Origin: Thermovibrio ammonificans HB-1 | GTDB lineage: Bacteria > Aquificota > Aquificia > Desulfurobacteriales > Desulfurobacteriaceae | Direction of reading: 5' to 3' | NCBI RefSeq assembly: GCF_000185805.1 | Contig: NC_014926.1 | Location: 1,234,501-1,298,500, forward strand | Length of the DNA: 64,000 nt | Translations under genes and position numbers: made by a program | In this document: in pieces, positions 42,717-51,573 of the stretch | How positions within the stretch are numbered: position 1 is the first letter of the stretch | Layout of the letters: each line of letters starts with the position of its first letter | Notes under the pieces: model-generated | Database searches by the model: none | What the model saw: the letters and a program-made list of their open reading frames with translations, nothing else | What the model was told of the DNA's origin: nothing

Positions 42717-43285
42717 TTCCCCCCTTTACACCTCTCAATAACGCTGTTGGCAGTGCAGTCCTTCTCGATAAAGAAGCTCTCTATTTTGTAGTTGAGGAGG
42801 ATATTCCTGTTACTGTAGGTTTTGGCCTTTAAGTTCAAGAGCATTGTATCAAGCCGCTTGAGAATCACCTGGAGGTCTGCCCTGTTCTTCAGGGGGAAGA
42901 TTATCCCGATTGTAGAGTCGTCTACCTTAAAGAGCATATCGCTCGGCCTTATGTGGCCGTCTATGTAGGTTGCTATGTAGTCTATAATCGACTTCTTCTC
43001 GGTCGGCGGGATGTCTCCGAAAAGGGAGAGCCTGATAACCACACAGGCCAGGCTCTCGTCGCTAACGTACTTCATACGCTCTATGAGCCTTCCAATCCTC
43101 TGCTTCACAAACTTGGCCTTCGGTATAAAGGACTCTTTGTCAACAAGGCTTTTATACTCCTCGAGCTCCTTGCCCAAGAGCTCCACAACGTACTCCACCT
43201 CTTCAAGCTCTTTAAGGCTCTCCTTTACGAGGTGGAGCGCCTGTTTCACCTTCTCAATTTTCAGGTTTTCACCGTTAAACTCCAC
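42710..43285 (-). CDS. degenerate GGDEF-like protein
   Basis: 191 residues. An N-terminal amphipathic coiled coil (~8-70) is followed by a region matching the diguanylate cyclase fold: the usual R-x-x-D-x-x-x-R-x-GGDEF-x-x-L-P run appears as RPSDMLFKVDDSTIGIIFP (~115-133). The GGDEF signature is replaced by VDDST, so cyclase activity is not expected. It might bind c-di-GMP, another nucleotide or a partner, or be a relic. The frame is intact and the codon use matches its neighbours. No other c-di-GMP gene is adjacent. Confidence 0.6.
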   Translation of the reverse strand: MEFNGENLKIEKVKQALHLVKESLKELEEVEYVVELLGKELEEYKSLVDKESFIPKAKFVKQRIGRLIERMKYVSDESLACVVIRLSLFGDIPPTEKKSIIDYIATYIDGHIRPSDMLFKVDDSTIGIIFPLKNRADLQVILKRLDTMLLNLKAKTYSNRNILLNYKIESFFIEKDCTANSVIERCKGGKE

Positions 43286-43311
43286 AACCCCCCTCCTTGG
43301 CCGCAGGGCCC

Positions 43312-43977
43312 CTACTTCTTAAAAATTTGGTCCTTATCGGGAACTTTTGCCCAGTCCTCAAGGAACCTCTCTATACCTATGTCCGTAAGTGGATGCTTCG
43401 CCAGCTGCTTGATAACTTTAAAGGGAATGGTAGCTATGTCGGCTCCGAGCAGCGCAGCCTGGAGAACGTGCTGCGGGTGCCTTATGCTGGCAACTATTAT
43501 CTCCGTTTCAAAGCCGTAGTTGTCGTATATCTGAACTATCTGCGCTATAAGCTCCATCCCCTCGTGGCCGATGTCGTCGAGCCTGCCGACAAAGGGAGAG
43601 ACGTAGGTTGCTCCAGCCTTTGCAGCAAGAAGGGCCTGAAGGGGAGAGAATACGAGGGTAACGTTGGTCTTTATACCTTCGGCAGAGAGGATTTTAACGG
43701 CCCTGAGCCCCTCTGTTGTCATGGGTATCTTGATAACAACGTTGTCGCCGAGCTTCGCAAGCTGACGGGCCTCGTCTACCATACCTTGGGTATCGAGGCT
43801 CACAACTTCAAGGCTCACAGGGCCCGGAACCGTTTCAAGTATCTCTTTTGCAACCTCCAGGAACGGCCTGCCGGTTTTTGAAACGAGGGTGGGGTTGGTG
43901 GTTACGCCGTCTATGAGGCCCATCTCCATGGCCTGCTTTATCTCGTTAATATCGGCCGTATCAATGAAGAACTTCAT
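43312..43977 (-). CDS. tal: transaldolase (short, fructose-6-phosphate aldolase-like form)
   Basis: 221 residues, the short MipB/TalC type. [16 protein letters not shown] at the N terminus, [12 protein letters not shown] (~23-34), Schiff-base Lys in [13 protein letters not shown] (~82), [14 protein letters not shown] (~103-117), and [11 protein letters not shown] (~128-138). Transfers a dihydroxyacetone unit in the non-oxidative pentose phosphate pathway. It overlaps the start of the hydrolase-like membrane gene by 17 bases. Confidence 0.94.
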   Translation of the reverse strand: MKFFIDTADINEIKQAMEMGLIDGVTTNPTLVSKTGRPFLEVAKEILETVPGPVSLEVVSLDTQGMVDEARQLAKLGDNVVIKIPMTTEGLRAVKILSAEGIKTNVTLVFSPLQALLAAKAGATYVSPFVGRLDDIGHEGMELIAQIVQIYDNYGFETEIIVASIRHPQHVLQAALLGADIATIPFKVIKQLAKHPLTDIGIERFLEDWAKVPDKDQIFKK

Positions 43978-44449
43978 TTAAACCTCCCAAGCCGAGAATT
44001 TCTAAGTAGTTCAGATTTTCGTGTTGAACCTGGTAAAGGATAACAAAGAGCAGGATAAGTATAACAAAAAGCTCTCCGAGCTTCCCTGTTTTAAAGAGTT
44101 TTAGGGATAACCTCGGGTAGTAGGTGTGCTTGTAGGGAATGCCGAGGGGAGTTAAGGCATCTAAGAGAAGGTGGGTGGCAAAGCCCACGGTAAAGGAGAG
44201 GAGCCACACCCCTAAGGTGTGGTTAATGAAGTCTTTAACCCACAGAGAGGCCATAAAGAGCACCGGGAGCCAGAGAAGGTGGTGGGTGATTCCCCTGTGG
44301 GCGTTGAAGAGGGTCCTTTTGGGAGGGAAGGGAAGGCCCTTTTTAAGGTCGAGGTCGGGGAGAAGGGCTCCCAAAAGGGCCGGAATGAGGGGCAGGTTGA
44401 GGGCGAGCGAGGCAACTACAGCAGCGAGCATATGGGTTCCGAGGGTCAT
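43961..44449 (-). CDS. YdjM/DUF457-type membrane-bound metal-dependent hydrolase
   Basis: 162 residues with about five hydrophobic stretches. Conserved His/Asp residues of the family are visible: GTHMLAAV (~4), LLPDLDLK (~30), HRGITHHLL (~51-58), and [12 protein letters not shown] (~93-104). E. coli YdjM is SOS induced; the activity of the family is unproven. It lies between the MBL hydrolase gene (4-base overlap) and the transaldolase gene in a long minus-strand unit. Confidence 0.87.
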   Translation of the reverse strand: MTLGTHMLAAVVASLALNLPLIPALLGALLPDLDLKKGLPFPPKRTLFNAHRGITHHLLWLPVLFMASLWVKDFINHTLGVWLLSFTVGFATHLLLDALTPLGIPYKHTYYPRLSLKLFKTGKLGELFVILILLFVILYQVQHENLNYLEILGLGGLNEVLH

Positions 44450-45093
44450 CCCACCAGCTCTTTAATGAAGGGGTTGGTTTGAAGCTCTTCCTCTACTGTG
44501 GTGGTCTCTCCGTGGCCCGGCACTATTAGGGTATCTCTGGGAACGGACTGTAGGAAGCGCAGTATAGAGCTTTTAAGCTGGAAGTAGTCGCTCATGGGCA
44601 GGTCGTAACGGCCTATGCTGCCTTTAAAGATGAGGTCTCCGACAACGGCGAGCTTCTCGGAGGGGAAGAAGAAACAGACGCTACCGGGCGAGTGTCCGGG
44701 CGTGTGTATCACCTTAAACTCTAAGCTGCCGAGCTTCAGAACCTCTCCCCCCCTAAGTCTCCTGTCGGGAGGAGGTGAAAACTCGGCTCCGGCCAATTGG
44801 CCTATCTCGCTCTGAGTCCAGAAATTTAGGTGTTTTGCACCATCTTCGTGGATTAGAAGCTCCGCGTTGGGGAAGGTAAGCTTCGCCCAGGAGTTGGCAG
44901 CAGTATGGTCGGGGTGCTCGTGGGTGTTGAGAATGTAAACCACATCGAGCCCCTTTCTGTCTGCAACATCTTGGGCCTCCTCAACGGCCTTCCTGTCGGC
45001 AGGGTCAACAAGTGCCGCCTTCTTGCTACCTTCATCCCAAAGGAGCAAAGTGTTAACTATAAACGGCCCCGAAGGGATAATCGTCACTTTCAT
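44446..45093 (-). CDS. metallo-beta-lactamase fold hydrolase (glyoxalase II-like)
   Basis: 215 residues. Metal motif NTHEHPDHTAAN (~56-67; H-x-H-x-D-H), then HTPGHSPGSVCFF (~133-145), VGDLIFKGSIGRYD (~153-166) and VPGHGETTT (~191-199). The pattern is that of the hydroxyacylglutathione hydrolase/YcbL group. Substrate unproven; thioester hydrolysis is likely. The last bases overlap the YdjM-like gene by 4. Confidence 0.9.
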   Translation of the reverse strand: MKVTIIPSGPFIVNTLLLWDEGSKKAALVDPADRKAVEEAQDVADRKGLDVVYILNTHEHPDHTAANSWAKLTFPNAELLIHEDGAKHLNFWTQSEIGQLAGAEFSPPPDRRLRGGEVLKLGSLEFKVIHTPGHSPGSVCFFFPSEKLAVVGDLIFKGSIGRYDLPMSDYFQLKSSILRFLQSVPRDTLIVPGHGETTTVEEELQTNPFIKELVG

Positions 45094-45095
45094 AC

Positions 45096-45641
45096 CTACT
45101 CCTCGGAAAGAACTATAAAATCGGCAAACTCCTCAAGGTCTATGTACTCGCTTGCAGAGTAGATAAGCTCCTTCGCAGTTATACTCCTGAAGGAGATAAC
45201 CTCTACTTTTATGCCTTTAGCCTTTAAAAAGTTTATCAAGTCTACAAAATCCCCGTCTCCGCTCATGAGCACAACAACGTCAACTTTGCCGTTCTCCGCC
45301 ATCGCTATGGCGTCTATCGCTATTCCCATGTCCCAGTCGGCCTTATACTCAACCTTATCCCAGTTGTAGAACTTCTTCGGCTCCTTGAGCTTCACCTCAT
45401 AACCGATACTCCTCAGAACGTAGATAAAACCGTCCTGATTCACCCGCTCCAAATCCACAAGGTAGGCAATAGCCCTGTAGAGCTGCCTCCCCCTAACGGC
45501 TATCTTCAGCAAGTTCTTAAAGTCCACCTTCCGCTTCAGAGTGTTCTTCGCTCCGTAGTAGATGTTCTGCATGTCGACAAAAACGCCGACGCTCAAGTGG
45601 GAAAGAGAGCTGTCACGCTCAAGGAGTTCACCTATTCTCAC
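45096..45641 (-). CDS. NYN/LabA-like PIN-fold ribonuclease
   Basis: 181 residues. PIN-like fold with VGVFVDMQNIYYGAK (~17-31) and LMSGDGDFVDLINFLKAKG (~122-140), whose Asp residues match NYN-domain metal ligands (D at the N terminus, D-x-D in the centre, with DWDMGIAIDAI, ~100-110). The family includes LabA, linked to RNA turnover in other bacteria. The GTG at 45641 with GGAGG five bases upstream was preferred to the longer frame to 45692. It overlaps the CDF gene by 14 bases. Confidence 0.85.
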   Translation of the reverse strand: MRIGELLERDSSLSHLSVGVFVDMQNIYYGAKNTLKRKVDFKNLLKIAVRGRQLYRAIAYLVDLERVNQDGFIYVLRSIGYEVKLKEPKKFYNWDKVEYKADWDMGIAIDAIAMAENGKVDVVVLMSGDGDFVDLINFLKAKGIKVEVISFRSITAKELIYSASEYIDLEEFADFIVLSEE

Positions 45642-46887
45642 CGGAACCTCCAGAGGGAGAGAAGTCGCAGGCGTGATTGGTCCAGACAACAAGGGGAGGG
45701 TCGCAGACAGGGTCTCTCTTCAAAGCCTCAACGAGCTCACCTACGCTCTCCACGGGAACGAGCTTCATCCCCAAATCGTAAGAAGAGAGGGCGTATATAA
45801 CCCCCTTTCCCAGGGGAAGGTTATTCACCGCTATACAGTCAACCCCCTCACGGGCGAGGAACTCCACAAGCTCTATACACTTACCGAACTTAAAATCCTT
45901 AGCCGGGTTGGGAATCCTCTTCTCTACGGAGAAGCTCTCCCCTTCCCTCCTGAGAATCAGAATCTCCGGACAGTCTGCAAACCTGCTGCACACCTTATCG
46001 CCGTCTACGGGAACGGCAAACCTGCTGAACTGCCGCTCTTGGGGCTCAAAGTGGATGATTATCTTCTCGATAAAGGGCACTTCGTTCTTAACTCGGGCCT
46101 CTACCTCGTGGACTATCCTGTGGGCCTTCTCAAGGTCGTTGGTCGCAACAACAACCTCAGCCTCTATAAACCTGTAACTTCCGGAACTCCTACCCGTAAC
46201 GTACTTAACCTTCTTTACAAGCGGGTGAGACATCAAAAGGGCCTTTACCTTATCGAGGGTCTCCCGGTCTATAGAGGCGTCAAGTAAAACCTTCAGAGCT
46301 TCCACCATAATCTCGTAGCCGGCGTGGAATATAAGAACGACTATAACTAAAACGGCGAGCTTCTCGAGCCACCACAGACCGAAGTAGTTGGCAAGAACTC
46401 CAACGAGGACAACTATCGAAGAGAGCATATCGGTCTTAACGTGCTCGGAATCGGCAATAAGGCTCGGGGAGTTAAGCTCCTCTCCCTTTTTACGCTCGTA
46501 CCTTGAAAAGAGGTAGGTAACCACAATAGTCACAACAACGGCTCCCAGGGCAACCGGGAGGTTCTTCATCTGGGGAGGATGGGAGCTAAAGAGGACGTCC
46601 CGAGCTATCTCGTAGCCGGCAAAGAAAATGGCAAACGCACTAACCAGCGATATCATATTCTCCACTTTATAGAGGCCGTAGGGGAAACCCTCAACCTTCA
46701 TATTGGCAATCACGATGCCGGCAAGAACCGAAACGGCAGCGGCAAGGTCGGCAAGAGAGTGGATACCGTCTGCAACAAGGGCCGCCGAACCGGAAACGAT
46801 ACCGGCAACGATTTTAAGAACCGAGAGAAACAGGTTAACGAGAACCGAGTAGAGGGCTATTCGCTTCTTCTCCGAAACCAGCTCCAT
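45628..46887 (-). CDS. CDF cation transporter fused to a NifX-like domain
   Basis: 419 residues. The N-terminal ~200 residues form a cation diffusion facilitator with six helices: metal site ADGIHSLAD (~39-47) and ADSEHVKTD (~144-152; H/D pairs). A cytoplasmic domain follows (~210-295). The last ~125 residues (RFAVPVDGDKVCSRFADCPEILIL ... GVDCIAVNNLPLGKGVIYAL) look like the dinitrogenase iron-molybdenum cofactor (NifX/NifB-C) domain. The protein ends with a Cys- and Ser-rich tail. CDF proteins usually export Zn, Fe or Mn; the fused domain could be a metal-sensing tail. Its start abuts the stop of the HerA-like gene. Confidence 0.88.
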   Translation of the reverse strand: MELVSEKKRIALYSVLVNLFLSVLKIVAGIVSGSAALVADGIHSLADLAAAVSVLAGIVIANMKVEGFPYGLYKVENMISLVSAFAIFFAGYEIARDVLFSSHPPQMKNLPVALGAVVVTIVVTYLFSRYERKKGEELNSPSLIADSEHVKTDMLSSIVVLVGVLANYFGLWWLEKLAVLVIVVLIFHAGYEIMVEALKVLLDASIDRETLDKVKALLMSHPLVKKVKYVTGRSSGSYRFIEAEVVVATNDLEKAHRIVHEVEARVKNEVPFIEKIIIHFEPQERQFSRFAVPVDGDKVCSRFADCPEILILRREGESFSVEKRIPNPAKDFKFGKCIELVEFLAREGVDCIAVNNLPLGKGVIYALSSYDLGMKLVPVESVGELVEALKRDPVCDPPLVVWTNHACDFSPSGGSGENR

Positions 46888-48393
46888 TTAAAACTCCCAC
46901 ATGTCCTTAATCTGTCTGTCTATCTCTTCGCGCTTCACAGAGAGCTTCTTCCAAGCGTCAACAACGTCTATATCACCGCCTCCCCTCTTGGCAGAGGCCT
47001 TCTTAATCTTCACAAGGGCCGGCACCGGTATCATCTTACCCATCACAAGGGCCTCACCTACGTTAAGGGAGGGAAGCTGCTCAACCAGGTCTGCACTCAG
47101 AGACTCAGACGCCTGCTGAACGTGCCTCTGGTCTCCCGGCTCAACGAGCCTCAGAATAACCATGTTGTTTGCCTGAGAGAGGGCGTTTGAGTCGAGGGCC
47201 TTCGGCCGCTGGGTAACAAGGCAGAGCCCCAGGCCGAACTTACGCCCCTCCCTCGCAATTCGGGAAATCCAGTAGCGGGAACGGGTGGGAACGGAAGCCG
47301 AAGCAAGAACGTGGGCCTCCTCTATAACGGTAAGCAGGGGAAAATCGAGGGGAGAGCTCTCTCCCCTTACGCTGGCCTTCCTCGCCTCAAGGGCGTTCCT
47401 GAGAACGTGGCTGACAACTATATCGGCAATCTTCTCGTCTACGTGGGAGAGGTCTACAACGTTAAGCCTTCCGAGCTCTATCTGCTCAACGATTGTAGAC
47501 TGGTCGAGGGCAAAGAGGTCGCTGTAGAAGTCAATCATATCCTCCACTTTCCCTATAACACCGGTGATGGACTTCCTGTCCTCCTTGTAGGCGTCGTCGC
47601 CGGCCCAGCCGTTAAGGAGCCCGAGCAGGTAGCCCCAGAAGTCGGAGGGGGGGATGTCCCCGTTCTTCACCGCCTCGTTTGTCTCCTTAAAGGCACGCCT
47701 CAGGTAACGGTCCTGGATGTAGGCGCTGTCGTCAACGTTGGCAAAGAGGCGGAACTCCTGGTAACTGAGCCTTAAGGGGTTCAAGGTAAGGGATATGTTC
47801 TTTACAGCGGGCCTGCCGTTAACTTCAAGGTCAAAATCCACGTACTCGCCGTGCATGTCAAAGACCAAAACGGCACCGCCCTTCTCCAGTATTCCCTCAA
47901 GGATAACCGAAACGGTGTTTGACTTTCCTCCACCGGTAATTGCAAGAACCGCAAGGTGGCGGTTCACTATACTGTTAACGTCAACGTAAACCGGAACTTC
48001 GGGACGAGTGAGAAGGTGGCCAAGATGTATCCTCGTTCCTCCACCTTCGCCGAAGACCTTTCTCAGCGTATCGCTGGAGGCCGGGTAGATGAGAGTCCCG
48101 GGCTCGGGAGGAACCCTCGGAACAAACATGTTCCTGTCGGGGGCTCCCAGTATCGATATCCTCCCCCTGAAAAAGGAGGAGCTTCCCGCAAACCGCTTTA
48201 TCCTCTGAAGATCTTCAGGGGCAAGGTCTTCACTCAAAACTCTGCTGATGCGCCTTACCTCCCTCACAAAGCCCAAAACCCTGTAACCTTCGTACTCAAG
48301 CTCAACGTAATCACCGAGCTGAACTTTTCTGGAGCTAATGAACTCAACCTCGCGCGTTGAAGGCTCACCTATACAGACTGCCAAACTTTCCAC
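46888..48393 (-). CDS. HerA-type DNA-translocase ATPase (DUF87)
   Basis: 501 residues. N-terminal beta-rich HAS-like barrel (~1-130), Walker A AITGGGKSNTVS (~151-162), Walker B FDMHGEYVD with Asp at ~180, LLTVIEEAHVLAS (~330), an Arg-finger-containing IAREGRKFGLGLCLVTQRPKAL (~354-375), and the C-terminal arm. HerA homologues form hexamers with the nuclease NurA in DNA end processing. No NurA gene is present nearby; the NYN nuclease is two genes downstream. GTG start with GGAGGGG upstream. Divergent from the thiamine-binding protein gene. Confidence 0.9.
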   Translation of the reverse strand: MESLAVCIGEPSTREVEFISSRKVQLGDYVELEYEGYRVLGFVREVRRISRVLSEDLAPEDLQRIKRFAGSSSFFRGRISILGAPDRNMFVPRVPPEPGTLIYPASSDTLRKVFGEGGGTRIHLGHLLTRPEVPVYVDVNSIVNRHLAVLAITGGGKSNTVSVILEGILEKGGAVLVFDMHGEYVDFDLEVNGRPAVKNISLTLNPLRLSYQEFRLFANVDDSAYIQDRYLRRAFKETNEAVKNGDIPPSDFWGYLLGLLNGWAGDDAYKEDRKSITGVIGKVEDMIDFYSDLFALDQSTIVEQIELGRLNVVDLSHVDEKIADIVVSHVLRNALEARKASVRGESSPLDFPLLTVIEEAHVLASASVPTRSRYWISRIAREGRKFGLGLCLVTQRPKALDSNALSQANNMVILRLVEPGDQRHVQQASESLSADLVEQLPSLNVGEALVMGKMIPVPALVKIKKASAKRGGGDIDVVDAWKKLSVKREEIDRQIKDMWEF

Positions 48394-48458
48394 GGCCCCT
48401 CCGTAACAGGCTTAAATTATAAGGAAAAACCAAACCACAACGGTTTAAGGAGGAAAAT

Positions 48459-48773
48459 ATGTCTTTCCTGGTAGAGTTCGCCATGTTCCCCACAGACAAG
48501 GGAGAAAGTGTAAGCCCTTACGTGGCAAGGATAATAAAGATGATAGACGAAAGCGGAGTCCCCTACAAACTGACGCCTATGGGAACTGTGTTCGAAACCG
48601 AAACGATGGACGAGGCCCTTGAGATACTGAAAAAGGCCTACCAACAGCTGGAGCCCGACTGTAACAGGGTCTACTCGGTGGTTAAGTTCGACATACGAAA
48701 AGGCAAGAGCAACCGCCTTAAGCAGAAGATAGAGTCGGTAGAGAAGAAGCTCGGCAAGGAGGTAAGCAAGTAA
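48459..48773 (+). CDS. MTH1187/YkoF-type thiamine-binding protein
   Basis: 104 residues. MSFLVEFAMFPTDKGESVSPYVARIIKMID and MGTVFETETMDEALEILKKAY are typical of the MTH1187 (DUF77) family, a ferredoxin-like fold that can bind thiamine-type ligands in some members. AAGGAGGAAA precedes the ATG. Closely followed by rnpB on the same strand. Confidence 0.87.
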   Translation: MSFLVEFAMFPTDKGESVSPYVARIIKMIDESGVPYKLTPMGTVFETETMDEALEILKKAYQQLEPDCNRVYSVVKFDIRKGKSNRLKQKIESVEKKLGKEVSK

Positions 48774-48799
48774 GCTCTAAAGGCCTATATTTAATCGGT

Positions 48800-49122
48800 G
48801 CGGAGCAGGACGAGGGGTCGCCGGGGTTTAAACCCCGGAGGAAAGTCCGGGCTCCACAGGGCAGGGAGCCGGCGTTGAGCCGGGCAGGGGCAACCCTGCG
48901 GAAGGGCCACAGAGAACAGACCGCCACCTACAAGGTGGTAAGGGTGAAACGGTGGTGTAAGAGACCACCGCTCCAACCCGCAAGGGAAGGAGGCACGGCA
49001 ACCCCCTCCCGGAGCAAGGCTAAATAGGCTGGCGCTTGAGGGTGGCCCGCCCGATGCCAGCGGGTAAGCCGCACAGATAAATGACCCCCTCAGAACAGAA
49101 CCCGGCTTACGGCCTGCTCCGC
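48800..49122 (+). ncRNA. rnpB: RNase P RNA (class A), lacking helix P18
   Basis: About 323 bases. P1 is formed by GCGGAGCAGG (48800-48809) and CCTGCTCCGC (49113-49122). P2/P4 regions: GAGGGGTC pairs with GACCCCCTC. Universally conserved GAGGAAAGTCCGGGCTCC and ACAGAACCCGGCTTA are both present, as are GGTAAGGGTGAAA and GGAGCAAGGCTAAATAGG. After P16/P17 (GCTGGC...GCCAGC) the sequence runs GGGTAAGCCGCACAGATAAATGAC, with none of the ~20-base hairpin that forms P18 in E. coli. It ends two bases before the 3' end of the convergent YjbQ-type gene. Ends are set by pairing and may be off by a few bases. Confidence 0.95.
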
Positions 49123-49123
49123 G

Positions 49124-49525
49124 TTACCCTTCAATAACCTTAACGAAGACCCTCCTGGTTCTCGGCCCGTCGAACTCACAAAAGTAGATTCCCTGCCAAG
49201 TTCCTAAAAGCAGCTTACCGTTCTGAACGATTACGGTCTGGTTGCACCCTACAAGGCTCGACTTTATATGGGCGGCAGAGTTCCCCTCTGCATGCTCGTA
49301 AAAGGGCTCCCGCCAAGGAACGAGTTTATCCAGCATAGAGATTATGTCCTTCCTTACAGTAGGGTCTGCGTTCTCGTTTATGGTAACGGCAGCGGTTGTA
49401 TGGGGAACGTAAACAACGCAGATGCCGTTTTTCACCCCCGACTGGAGAACCACAGACTCAACCTGACGGGTGATGTCTATAAACTGGTTTCTCCCGGTTG
49501 TTTTTAGGGTAATTTCGTATACCAT
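49124..49525 (-). CDS. YjbQ family protein (UPF0047)
   Basis: 133 residues from the ATG at 49525 (MVYEITLKTT), which has GGAGGG six bases upstream; the frame is open to 49564. Conserved VYVPHTTAAVTINEN (~51-65), YEHAEGNSAAHIKSSL (~85-100) and LGTWQGIYFCEFDGPR (~107-122) are family marks, with the His/Glu cluster that may bind metal. Some members have weak thiamine-phosphate synthase activity; the true role is unclear. Convergent to rnpB, almost touching. Confidence 0.9.
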   Translation of the reverse strand: MVYEITLKTTGRNQFIDITRQVESVVLQSGVKNGICVVYVPHTTAAVTINENADPTVRKDIISMLDKLVPWREPFYEHAEGNSAAHIKSSLVGCNQTVIVQNGKLLLGTWQGIYFCEFDGPRTRRVFVKVIEG

Positions 49526-49570
49526 TCTTCCCTCCGGCCGCTCGATAGTTAAAAGCCCCCTCACTTCTAA

Positions 49571-50422
49571 TTATAGAGGCTCTCCGAACCTGTGGTTGTC
49601 TATCAGACGGGTGTTGCCTACGAAAACCGCAAGGGCTATAACGTCACCCTCCTTTACCCGCTCAACCGGCTTAAGGGACTCGGGGTCCACTATTTCAACG
49701 TAATCGACTTTAGTTCTCGGGTGAGAGAGGATAAACTCCCGAACAGCAGACTTTATAGCGGAGGCGTTACGCTCACCCTGCCGAAAGAGCTCCTCTGCGA
49801 GCTTCAACCCCCTGTAAAGAGAGAGGGCAGAGCTCCTCTCTTCCGGAGAGAGGTAAGTGTTCCTGGAGCTCATTGCGAGGCCGTCGGGCTCCCTCACTAT
49901 GGGGCAGCCCACAACTTCAACGGGTATGTTAAGGTCTGCCACAAGGCGCCTTATAACCTGAAGCTGCTGGTAGTCCTTCTCTCCGAAGTAGGCCCTTGTA
50001 GGGCGAACGAGGTTTAAAAGCTTTGTAACAACGGTGGCAACGCCCCTAAAGTGGCCGGGGCGGCTCGCTCCGCAGAGCCCCTCTGTAAGCCCCTCAACCT
50101 CAACCCAGGTGGAAAAACCTCTCGGGTACATCTGGCGGGCATCGGGGAGGAAAAGGTAGTTTACCCCTTCTGCCTCAAGGAGCTTCCTGTCCCTTTCCAA
50201 ATCCCTCGGATAACGCTCAAAATCCTCTCCGGGGCCGAACTGAGTAGGGTTAACGAATATACTTACAACAACAACGTCGTTCTCTTCCTTCGCCCTCCTG
50301 ACAAGGCTCAAATGGCCTTCATGTAGGTAGCCCATCGTGGGAACAAAGCCGACGCTTTTGCCGAGCCTGCAGAAGCTCAACCCGAGGGCCGCCATCTCCT
50401 TCAGAGAGGTCACAACTCTCAT
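49571..50422 (-). CDS. panC: pantothenate synthetase (pantoate-beta-alanine ligase)
   Basis: Joins pantoate and beta-alanine, feeding CoA synthesis. 283 residues. [19 protein letters not shown] (~27-45; the HIGH-like motif), [22 protein letters not shown] (~53-74), [17 protein letters not shown] (~145-161), and LAMSSRN (~185). The ATG overlaps the end of yihY-like gene as ATGA. Confidence 0.96.
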   Translation of the reverse strand: MRVVTSLKEMAALGLSFCRLGKSVGFVPTMGYLHEGHLSLVRRAKEENDVVVVSIFVNPTQFGPGEDFERYPRDLERDRKLLEAEGVNYLFLPDARQMYPRGFSTWVEVEGLTEGLCGASRPGHFRGVATVVTKLLNLVRPTRAYFGEKDYQQLQVIRRLVADLNIPVEVVGCPIVREPDGLAMSSRNTYLSPEERSSALSLYRGLKLAEELFRQGERNASAIKSAVREFILSHPRTKVDYVEIVDPESLKPVERVKEGDVIALAVFVGNTRLIDNHRFGEPL

Positions 50423-51225
50423 TGAAGCTCCCCTTCAACAATCAACTTGGCCTTAAAAATGCCCACACCTATAAGGATAACAGTGGCCGAGTAGTATATC
50501 CACAGGAGAAAGATAATAACAGCGGCAAAAGAGCCGTAGAGGATACTCACCTTAGAAACGTGAACTATAAACCAAACGAAAAACCGCTCAAAGAGGGCCA
50601 AAAGCAGGAAGACGAAAGTTGAAACCTTAAAAACAAACCCCATCGGAACCTTTACCGGCAGGAGGAAGTAGTAAACTCCGAAGAGGACCAAAAAGAGCAG
50701 AACAGGAACGAGCAGAGAGGAGAGAAACGAAAGCTCCGGCACCTGCGGCAACAAAATGGCAAGTAGGTACTGGGCTACGTAGAAGAAGAACATCAATATC
50801 CACAGTAGAAAAATGACCAGAATGATAACTATGTGTCTGTACAGAAATCCGGCCGGGTTTTCCCTGCCGAGAATCTCGGAAAAAGACTTCTCAAGGGAGA
50901 GGAATATCCCTCGCGAGAACCAGAGCATTACAGCGGCAGCCGTTCCGCTTATTATCCCCGAGTTGCTCACAACGTCCTCAATCTGCTCAAATATGGGCCT
51001 GAGGGGGGAGTTCAAAAACTGCTGAGGGATGAACTGCTTGAAATCTACGTGAAACACCTCCATACCCAGGAAAAAGAGGAATATGAAGAGCGGAACTATA
51101 GACATAAGCGTATAGTAGGCAACAGAAGCTGCAAAGAACTGGTAATCCCTCTCGAAAGTATCACAGAGGGCAAAGGCCACAAAACGCGTAAAGGAGGGCT
51201 TTTTCAGCAGCTTTCGGCATATCAT
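50419..51225 (-). CDS. YihY/BrkB family inner-membrane protein
   Basis: 268 residues, six helices. [22 protein letters not shown] (~30-50) and [24 protein letters not shown] (~232-255) are family signatures (UPF0761/'ribonuclease BN' mis-annotation). Function uncertain; often in cell-envelope gene clusters. It overlaps panC and the preceding small gene by 4 bases each, so it is translationally coupled. Confidence 0.9.
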   Translation of the reverse strand: MICRKLLKKPSFTRFVAFALCDTFERDYQFFAASVAYYTLMSIVPLFIFLFFLGMEVFHVDFKQFIPQQFLNSPLRPIFEQIEDVVSNSGIISGTAAAVMLWFSRGIFLSLEKSFSEILGRENPAGFLYRHIVIILVIFLLWILMFFFYVAQYLLAILLPQVPELSFLSSLLVPVLLFLVLFGVYYFLLPVKVPMGFVFKVSTFVFLLLALFERFFVWFIVHVSKVSILYGSFAAVIIFLLWIYYSATVILIGVGIFKAKLIVEGELQ

Positions 51226-51563
51226 CTCTCAAGGGCCCTCTTTACAAGCTCCAGCCGCTCCCTCATCTTCTTCACATCTCGCTCACCGGAAAAGAGCTCC
51301 AAAATAGAGTTTAGCTCCTCGGGCTCCGGGAGCCTGCCGAGCTCCTCCGCCCTGCGGCAGGTAACCTCTGCAAGGGCAAGAAGCTTCTTACACCTCTTGG
51401 AAGCATTAAAGAGGCACCGGGAGACTCTACCCTCACTCTCCTTTACAAAAAACCGGAGCCTGTGGGCTCCGCCCTTAACCTCGGGCAGGGCCGTAAACCC
51501 CTGGGGCTCACCGTCAACAAAGTGGGTTAAGCCATTCTCCTTGAGAAACTGGGAGACCTTCAA
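51222..51563 (-). CDS. small protein of unknown function with conserved-looking Cys
   Basis: 113 residues. The middle part (SRCLFNASKRCKKLLALAEVTCRRAEELG) with Cys at ~50, ~58 and ~69 faintly recalls NifU/IscU scaffold sequences, but the ligand spacing is wrong, so no function is claimed. Charged C-terminal helix. ATGA overlap with the yihY-like start; 10 bases from the proB stop, so it belongs to the obg-proB operon. Confidence 0.6.
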   Translation of the reverse strand: MKVSQFLKENGLTHFVDGEPQGFTALPEVKGGAHRLRFFVKESEGRVSRCLFNASKRCKKLLALAEVTCRRAEELGRLPEPEELNSILELFSGERDVKKMRERLELVKRALER

Positions 51564-51573
51564 GCCAACCTCC

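Noticed and set aside
49018-49122. Riboswitch or attenuator in the region next to the YjbQ-type gene
   Set aside because: The structured sequence is the 3' part of RNase P RNA.
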